This document shows, piece by piece, positions 1 to 6,500 of a stretch of DNA of 7,957 bases. Each line of letters starts with the position of its first letter. Positions within the stretch are counted from its first letter, which is position 1. The stretch lies in assembly GCA_902773395.1 (NCBI GenBank), contig CACYEJ010000186.1, positions 1 to 7,957 of the forward strand. Direction: 5' to 3'. The notes beneath the pieces are model-generated. The model ran no database searches. It was not told the origin of the DNA and saw nothing but the letters and a program-made list of their open reading frames with translations. The DNA is from an uncultured Ruminococcus sp. GTDB taxonomy: Bacteria; Bacillota_A; Clostridia; Oscillospirales; Acutalibacteraceae. The translations under genes were made by a program, and so were the position numbers.

Positions 1-1707
1 CCCCTGACGCTTAACAGTATTCAAATACTCATGAGCGTCAAACGAAAACTGACTTGTTTCAATAATTGCAATAGCAACATTCGAGCAGTGGTCTGAAACT
101 CTCTCACAGTTAGTAAGCAAATCAGACAGAATAAAGCCCATCTCAATCGAGCACTCACCGGCTTTAAGTCTTTGAATATGGCTTGTCTTAATCTCGATGA
201 TAAGACTGTCAATAGTTTCCTCAAGCGGCTCAATCATTTTTGCAATTGAAACATCGTTCTTGACGTAAGCCTCTGTAGTCTTTTCGAGAATCTCTGTCAA
301 AGCGGCAATAAGCACGCCGGTTTCCTTTTTAGCCTCAGACGAGAAGCTGAGCTTCTTGCTGTGCATCTCCTCAGCAACCTGCAAAATATTAACGGCGTGG
401 TCGCCAATTCTTTCAAAGTCGCCAATCGTATGAAGCTGTCTTGACACACTCTGACTATCCATAGCAGACAGCTCCTTACCGGAAAGCTTAACCAGATATG
501 TGCCGAGCTTATCCTCGTAGAGGTCGAGCAGATCCTCATTATCCATAACCTCATCATAAACCTTGCTATTGAAATTATCAATAAGACTTATTGAAGAGAA
601 GATAGTATCCTTTGCGAGATTTGCCATTTTTTTACATTTGCTGTTACACTCACGAATAGCGACAGACGGAGTTGAAAGCAAACGAACGTCAACGAAGCTG
701 TAAACCTCTTCCTCATCATCGCCCTCAACAGCCTTATCCTTAATGACAACATAAGCAAGCTTTTCAAGAAGCTTTGAAAATGGGAACAGCAAAATTACAG
801 TAGCAATGTTAAATATACTATGAATCAACGCAATACCGAAAGCGTCTATTTGCCAATCTGAAAAAGCAAAACTAAAAATAGAATTGAAAATACAGTACAA
901 GGTTAAGAACACCAACGTACCAATCAGGTTAAACGAAATATGAATTACAGAAACACGCTTAGCGTTTCTATTAACGCCTATACTGGAAATCAACGCAGTA
1001 ACGCACGTACCGATATTCTGACCCATAATAATAGGGATAGCAATACCATACGTAACACCGCCGTTAATAGCGAGAGCCTGAAGCACGCCCACAGACGCCG
1101 CCGAGCTTTGAATGATACCGGTAAACACAGCGCCAACCAAAACGCCAAGAATAGGATTTTTAAACATTGTAAGTATCTTGCCAAATTCAGGATCTTCCGC
1201 AAGAGGAGCAACCGCATTCTTCATGGTATCCATACCTGTCATGAGAACGGAAAATCCCACCAAGATAGAGCCTATACTCTTTTTCTTATCTGACTTTGAA
1301 GCCATAATAAAAATCATACCAACTAGAGCAAGCAAAGGTGAAAACGACTCCGGCTTTAGCAGATTGACAAAGATGTTGTCACTTTCGATACCGGATAGTC
1401 CAAGAATCCAAGCCGTGATAGTCGTGCCGATATTAGAACCCATAATCACACACACGGTTTGACCCAGCTGCATAATGCCAGAGTTTACAAGACCAACAAG
1501 CATAACCGTAACAGCTGACGATGACTGAATAGCAACCGTAATCGCCGCGCCGAGAAGCAGCCCCCTCAGCGGATTTGAGGTGGTTTTTTTAAGCAGCGAT
1601 TCAAGCTTACCGCCTGCCATTTTTTCGAGGCCGCTCGAAAGCAAATTCATTCCGAACAGAAAAAAGGCAAGTCCTCCGCACAAGGTAAATACCGAAAAAA
1701 TATCCAT
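1..1707 (-). CDS. Na+/phosphate cotransporter family protein (NptA-type) with C-terminal PhoU domain, 3' end cut by window
   Basis: An open frame of 569 codons runs from ATG at 1707 to the window edge without a stop, so the C-terminus is missing; the family is usually about 550-600 residues, so little is probably lost. The membrane part (about residues 1-320) shows the two inverted-repeat halves of Na/Pi-cotransporters. The first has QSSSA at 61-65 followed by GSNIGTT at 90-96; the second has QSSAAS at 200-205 followed by GQNIGTC at 229-235. The second motif has Ala at 203, where I expect Ser. An acidic linker (about 326-335) leads into a helical PhoU-like domain (about 340-569) with two ExxxD metal-site motifs, E432-x3-D436 and E535-x3-D539. 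The family imports phosphate with sodium across the cytoplasmic membrane, and the PhoU part is thought to be regulatory. The start is supported by an AGGGTG ribosome binding site 7 bases upstream. It has its own promoter at 1765-1793 and is separated by a terminator from the operon upstream. The family call is firm; substrate specificity is inferred. Confidence 0.95.
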   Translation of the reverse strand, partial: MDIFSVFTLCGGLAFFLFGMNLLSSGLEKMAGGKLESLLKKTTSNPLRGLLLGAAITVAIQSSSAVTVMLVGLVNSGIMQLGQTVCVIMGSNIGTTITAWILGLSGIESDNIFVNLLKPESFSPLLALVGMIFIMASKSDKKKSIGSILVGFSVLMTGMDTMKNAVAPLAEDPEFGKILTMFKNPILGVLVGAVFTGIIQSSAASVGVLQALAINGGVTYGIAIPIIMGQNIGTCVTALISSIGVNRNAKRVSVIHISFNLIGTLVFLTLYCIFNSIFSFAFSDWQIDAFGIALIHSIFNIATVILLFPFSKLLEKLAYVVIKDKAVEGDDEEEVYSFVDVRLLSTPSVAIRECNSKCKKMANLAKDTIFSSISLIDNFNSKVYDEVMDNEDLLDLYEDKLGTYLVKLSGKELSAMDSQSVSRQLHTIGDFERIGDHAVNILQVAEEMHSKKLSFSSEAKKETGVLIAALTEILEKTTEAYVKNDVSIAKMIEPLEETIDSLIIEIKTSHIQRLKAGECSIEMGFILSDLLTNCERVSDHCSNVAIAIIETSQFSFDAHEYLNTVKRQG

Positions 1708-1764
1708 ATTTTTACACCCTAATTTTTTCCTTATTTAATTTTCTTTCTTTATTCTCTCTTCTCA

Positions 1765-1793
1765 ATTGTATCATAAACAAGTTATATAGTCAA
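1765..1793 (-). promoter_or_regulatory. Strong sigma-A-type promoter for the Na/Pi transporter gene
   Basis: On the minus strand, TTGACT (1793-1788) and TACAAT (1770-1765) are separated by exactly 17 bases, and a TG dinucleotide one base before the -10 makes it an extended -10 promoter. Transcription should begin near 1758, giving a leader of about 50 bases before the ATG at 1707. No hairpin or riboswitch-like fold is apparent in that short leader. The remaining upstream DNA (1794-1913) is AT-rich and shows no convincing operator. Confidence 0.75.
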
Positions 1794-1900
1794 AGGTTTT
1801 TCAATTAGCGAAATAAAAAAAGCGTTTGATATAATTTTTTGCTGTCATGGATTTTTTTATTGTGGATATTTAGTAAACAGGTATCCGTAAAGTTATAATT

Positions 1901-1957
1901 CAATAACAAACAAAACAAGCCGAGAGGTTACTTTATTCAGCAAAATCTCGGCTTGTT
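1901..1957 (-). terminator. Rho-independent terminator closing the RND-deacylase-DUF3592 operon
   Basis: A perfect 12-bp inverted repeat lies 10 bases after the stop codon of the 1968-3008 gene: arms 1946-1957 and 1914-1925, with a 20-base loop. On the minus strand the second arm is followed by a T-rich run (TTTGTTTGTTATTG with the last stem bases). The plus-strand flank beyond the hairpin is not T-rich, so it acts mainly on minus-strand transcripts. The loop is longer than usual, but the GC-containing stem and T-rich tail fit an intrinsic terminator. Confidence 0.8.
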
Positions 1958-1967
1958 ATAAATTTAG

Positions 1968-3008
1968 TTATTCGTTTAAAGCATTTGCAATTATTACAAA
2001 CAGTATAAAGTGCATAAAAATCAGAAAAAGCGATAAATGCTGAGAGGGTGGCTTTGGCAGAATAGCCTGAGAAGGCGCGCTTGGCGGAAAAATTACTTCC
2101 TTAGTTTCATTTTCTCTAGTATAATTATTAACCTTAAAACTCTTTGAGTAACTCTTTCCTTTGTATTCATACGATAAACTTATTGTATACTCATTTTGAT
2201 AATGGTCATTATTTCCGTCATAGACATGGACACTGACAGAATTTACGTGCGTTACCGTTGCCATTGAAGATACAAAGCTGCGTTCGGCTTCAAGCTGATT
2301 TGACACAAAACTCAAATGAACAAAATCTATCGCAATAAACAAAATCACAGAAAAAACCGCTGCTCTTATGTTTGTACGCTTTTGCTTTCGTTTCTCACGA
2401 TTTTGCATTATAGTCACCACGGAAATAGCCTCTCTCTGTTTATCACTCAAAGGCTGCTCACCGTAAATCGCATAATCATTTGAACTGCCCACACCATAAG
2501 AAAGCTTTTCATCGTCACTATTCTTCCGGATTTTATTCTTACCGAAGCGAATCACGCACAAGAAAATATCTAAGCCAATCATGCCTATAACTGCGAAAAA
2601 TGATATTTTATAAATACCTGTAGATTTTCTTACAGGCTGCTTAACTTTAAGTGAAGCAATGTTCGGGGAATTTTTATGTACGTAAACATCTATGCTTGCT
2701 CCTACCTTTAACGAAGAATATCCGCTGTTTGCACCGATACAGGTAATTACATCACCATACTCCTCTCCGCCGTACTCGTATTCATAAGTTACAATAGTCG
2801 GATTGCCTGCAACATCTTCCGCCTTATAATTATCCGTAACCTCGGCTGTTACCAACTCATAGCTTCTGTCAAAGCGGTCTGCCGCCCAATTTTTGTCGTA
2901 AACATCACAGCATAAAAACAGAAGCACTAAGCATACTAAGTATTCTATCATAATCAGTGCAGCAACAGGACTAATATTTTTAATTTCATATTGTTTTACT
3001 TGTTTCAT
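1968..3008 (-). CDS. Four-helix membrane protein with two DUF3592-like extracytoplasmic domains, function unknown
   Basis: A 346-residue protein built as two similar halves. Each half has a membrane helix, a beta-rich domain and another helix. Helices lie at about 14-34, 132-154, 214-236 and 324-342. The first domain (about 51-122) has a VTAEVTDNY strand, a YEYEYGGEEY hairpin and a KVGASIDVYVHKNSP segment, which matches the DUF3592 pattern of variable strand, 'G-K-x-Y' turn and 'VG-x-x-V-x-V-x-Y-x-x-x-x-P'. The second (about 248-315) has ATVTHV and LSYEYKGKSYSKSF but ends in a proline-rich stretch (308-321) in place of the VG..V..Y..P element. The basic linker (155-213, with REKRKQKR at 204-211) should be cytoplasmic, placing both beta domains outside the cell. 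AAAAGGAA 9 bases upstream supports the ATG. It starts 36 bp after the deacylase gene and is followed by a terminator, so it is probably the last gene of the operon. DUF3592 has no assigned biochemical role, and the family match is by eye. Confidence 0.75.
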   Translation of the reverse strand: MKQVKQYEIKNISPVAALIMIEYLVCLVLLFLCCDVYDKNWAADRFDRSYELVTAEVTDNYKAEDVAGNPTIVTYEYEYGGEEYGDVITCIGANSGYSSLKVGASIDVYVHKNSPNIASLKVKQPVRKSTGIYKISFFAVIGMIGLDIFLCVIRFGKNKIRKNSDDEKLSYGVGSSNDYAIYGEQPLSDKQREAISVVTIMQNREKRKQKRTNIRAAVFSVILFIAIDFVHLSFVSNQLEAERSFVSSMATVTHVNSVSVHVYDGNNDHYQNEYTISLSYEYKGKSYSKSFKVNNYTRENETKEVIFPPSAPSQAILPKPPSQHLSLFLIFMHFILFVIIANALNE

Positions 3009-3044
3009 ATACTACAATTCCTTTTGAACGGAATTAATAAATTC

Positions 3045-3515
3045 TTACTCCTTTATCAAGGAATAATACTTAAATCTAATAACCTTACTCAAATCCTTAG
3101 GCGACACTTCCACCTGATACCCAATCCTTCCGGCACTAAAACAGATAGTCGTCTGCTGCTCGGCTATGCTGTCAACCGTAGTTGTAAAAAACTTCTTCAT
3201 ACCAATCGGTGAGCAGCCGCCGTGTACGTAGCCTGTAAGCGGCAGCAGCTCCTTTTGCTTTAACATTTCAATCGACTTCTCACCAACAGCCTTAGCCGCC
3301 TTTTTGAGGTCAAGCTCACGGTCAATAGGAATTACGAATACGTATTTTCCGCCGCTCTTCGATACCGTGACAAGTGTTTTGAACACACGCTCCGGCGGCA
3401 TTTCAAGCGCGTTTGCTACTTCTATACCCGACAGCTTCGTGTTATCGCCGATACAGTGCGGAGTATACGCAACCTTTTTCTGGTCAAGTATTCTCATTAC
3501 ATTAGTCTTTTCCAT
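3045..3515 (-). CDS. ybaK: YbaK/EbsC-family Cys-tRNA(Pro) deacylase
   Basis: A 156-residue protein of the length typical for YbaK (E. coli about 159). The family hydrolyses Cys-tRNA(Pro) formed when prolyl-tRNA synthetase mischarges cysteine, acting in trans in the cytoplasm. Visible hallmarks are the VFKTLV segment with Lys46, at the same position as the lysine essential in E. coli YbaK, and the GGCSPIG glycine-rich loop at 99-105, followed by MKK. DRELDLKKAAKAVG (65-78) is also typical of the fold. The ATG at 3515 lies 19 bp after the stop of the RND gene, with only a modest GGGG ribosome binding site upstream, so translation may depend partly on coupling to the preceding gene. The DUF3592-like gene follows after 36 bp. 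The link to efflux or membrane functions looks incidental. Family assignment is firm; exact substrate (Cys-tRNA(Pro) versus a related YbaK-like specificity) is inferred. Confidence 0.93.
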   Translation of the reverse strand: MEKTNVMRILDQKKVAYTPHCIGDNTKLSGIEVANALEMPPERVFKTLVTVSKSGGKYVFVIPIDRELDLKKAAKAVGEKSIEMLKQKELLPLTGYVHGGCSPIGMKKFFTTTVDSIAEQQTTICFSAGRIGYQVEVSPKDLSKVIRFKYYSLIKE

Positions 3516-3523
3516 AATAATTA

Positions 3524-3530
3524 CCCCGCC
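3524..3530 (-). promoter_or_regulatory. Weak ribosome binding site for the ybaK-like gene in the 19-bp gap
   Basis: The gap between the RND stop codon (3535-3537) and the ybaK ATG (3513-3515) contains GGCGGGG on the minus strand, 8 bases before the ATG. It is less purine-AGGAGG-like than the sites of the neighbouring genes. The short spacing suggests co-transcription and possible translational coupling. Confidence 0.5.
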
Positions 3531-3534
3531 GCTT

Positions 3535-6500
3535 TTAATCGTCTATTACTTCAAGTTCGCTTTCATCAATTACACGCATTTCTTTCCTGTTGAATACGTC
3601 ATATATTGCCGGTACAACAAACAGCGTCATCAATGTTGCATACAGCAGACCGCCTATGCACACAAGCGCAATCGGTTTCATCATTGCAGAGCTTTCGTCA
3701 TTGCTGAAAGCCATTACAGAAAGTCCGAGAATAGTAGTGAGCGCCGTCATCAATATCGGGCGAAGTCGTGTAACTCCGGCTTCTATCAATGCTTCTCTCT
3801 TAGCCATGCCCTCCGCGCGAAGCTGATTAATATAGTCTACCAGCACAATACCGTTGTTTACGATAATTCCTGCCATCATGATAAATCCGATAATCGCAAT
3901 TACGCTCATGTCAAGACCCGATATAAGCAAAGCGATGAATCCTCCCGTAAACGCAAGCGGAATCGTAAACATTATTATGAACGGCGACATGAGCGACTGG
4001 AACTGCGCCACCATTATCAAATAAATAAATATAACCGCAAGCAACAGCATCTTTCCCAGTTCAATAACCGACTCCATAGTTGTTTCATATGAGCCTGTTA
4101 CCTCGTAGGAAACTCCCTCAGGAAGAGTTAGTTTTTCAAGCTTTGTCTTGATATTTTCTGTGACAACAGTAGTATTGTAGCCGTCTTTCACATCGGCAGT
4201 TACGTTAAGATATCTTCTCTGCTCCAATCTGGAAATTGTATTCAGAGTATCAGCCTTTTGAATAGTGGCAATATCCGCAAGCTTTACTTTTATCGTTTCG
4301 CCTTTCATGTCCGTAGTTTCAATTACATGGTTGCGAATATCTTTTTCTGTAAGACCCTTAACCGAGCTGTCCACAACGTCAACTGTAATAGAGTCACTGC
4401 CAGTTTCAAGAGATGTTGCTTCCTGCTCACTGCTTAGGGTACTTGTAATATCCATAAACACCTGCGCAACGGTAAGACCCTTTTTCATAGCCTTTTCTTT
4501 ATCAACGCTTATTCTCAGCTCCTGAGTTGTTTCGTTAATACCGTTGGACGGGTTTTCAGCGCCCTCTGTGCTGCCCACTACATCGGCAATCTCAGAAGCG
4601 TATTTTTGCAGTGTATCCATATCGTTGCAGTATACGTTAATAGATACTCCCTCGCCGAACATCATCGAAGTCATACCGCCCATGCCCGATGAATCGACAG
4701 CCAATTCACAATCAAGATCAGAACACTTTTCTGTTATCTCATCGCATATCTCTGTAATAGGCTTTGAAAGCTCCTTAATATCCTTTAGAATAACGTACAG
4801 GGTAACGGCAGTATCATCGCCGCCGCCCATGCCGCCTATTGACACACTGGAAAGAACATTAGAGCCAACTACAGCGCCAACCGTTTCGATATCGTCAATT
4901 GTTTCGAGCTTCTTAATAATCTGATCGGTTGTTGCGGAAGCCTGCTTGAAATCAGCGTCCTCAGGCATTGTCACATCAACGGACACCTGACCGCTCTGCA
5001 TATCGGGCATAAACGAGAATCCCCTTGCAAAGGAGAAATATCCCGTTACAACAAGCAGTGCAATAGACGTAAGGAACAGCAGTACTTTATGGTCAAGCGT
5101 AAAGCCGACAAATTTTCTGTAGTTATTGGCAAATTTTGACTCGCCGCTTTTGCCGTTCTTTTTAACCTTTTGCTTTTTGAGCATACCCTGTGACATCGCC
5201 GGAACAAGCGTTATCGCAACAATCAAGCTCGCAAAGAGAGAATATCCTATTGTCAAAGCCATATCTTGGAACAGTGTTCTTGTAAGTCCCTTTGTGAACA
5301 CAATCGGCAGAAACACGCAAACCGTAGTAAGTGTTGAAGCGATAATCGCACCTGTAACCTGAACAGCACCGGAAACAGCCGCCTGAACGGGAGTAGCGCC
5401 GTTGTTGCGAAGTCGATATATATTCTCGATAACAACAACAGAGTTATCAACGAGCATACCAACGCCCACTGCCAGACCCGAAAGCGAAATAAGGTTTAAA
5501 GAAATTCCCGAAAAATACATCAGCACAATTGCAAAAATTACACTTATAGGAATTGAGCATGCAATAATAAATGTCGGCCGCAAATCTCTTAAAAAGAAAA
5601 GCAAAATCACAATTGCAAAAAGACCGCCCCAAAGCAAATTGCTTATAACAGAATCAACAATAAGGTGTATATAATCGCCCTGATCCATAAGCGTTGTGAA
5701 GCTCAAGTCGGGATATTCCTCAGTAAGCTTTTCGAGAGAATCTCTGATATTATCGGAAACCTCGGCAGTTGCGGCATCTGACTGCATTGTAAATGAAACC
5801 ATAACGCTGTTTTTACCGTTTAATTTTGCATATATTTCATCGCTGTTATCAACCATTTTTATGTCGGCAACATCAGAAAGAAAAATCGGATCTATACCGT
5901 CAATTCCCGGATCGAACAGAAGCAAATCGGAAATCTCATTCTCACTGCCGAACTTATCGCCTACTCTTACGAGCATATTCTCCTCGCCGCCTGTGAGATA
6001 TCCTGCCGGCATAGAAAAGTTCTGTGCTGTAAGAATTTGAGAAATCATCTCCATATTAACAGTATTAGTAATATCAGCCTGTTTAAGAGCGTCTTTTTTG
6101 GAGTCGTTCAACTGCTTAACAGCATCATCGAGAGTAGTTTTAGACTGCTCCAACTGTGCGATAGTAGAATCAACCGTTGATTCTGTAATTTTCAAATCTG
6201 TAGAGGCTGAACTAATCTGATATTCCGCCTGAGATTTTTGAGTGCCAAGCTCCTTTTTAGCTTCTTTAATGCTGACAGCTCCCTCGTCAAGCTGATTAAT
6301 CGTATCGTAAAGAGCTGCGATACCCTCGTCAATCTGAGCAATACCGCTTTCGACAGCAGCCACGTCATTGTCAATTGATTCAAAAGAAGTGCCTAATTTT
6401 TCCAAACCCTTATCAAGAGTTTCCATAGAAGAGTCCGCAAGGTCAAGGGCACTTTTTGTAGCTCTGAGTGTCACCTCAAGGGTAAGCGGAGTCAAGCCGC

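Noticed and set aside
297..581. Minus-strand open frame of 94 codons
   Set aside because: It is an out-of-frame shadow inside the PhoU-domain part of the Na/Pi transporter, which reads open through this region with ERIGDH and ERVSDH motifs.
940..1462. Two overlapping plus-strand open frames
   Set aside because: Both are antisense to the Na/Pi transporter, whose minus-strand translation carries clear family motifs through the whole stretch.
1842..1848. CTGTCAT resembling half of an E. coli Pho box upstream of the phosphate transporter
   Set aside because: Only one half-site is present, no second copy follows at 11-bp spacing, and the E. coli consensus is not expected to apply in a Clostridia-like host.
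3304..4092. Plus-strand open frame of 262 codons
   Set aside because: It lies antisense to the conserved ybaK and RND C-terminal coding sequences, has a low-complexity His/Arg/Tyr-rich translation and shows no ribosome binding site or family motif.
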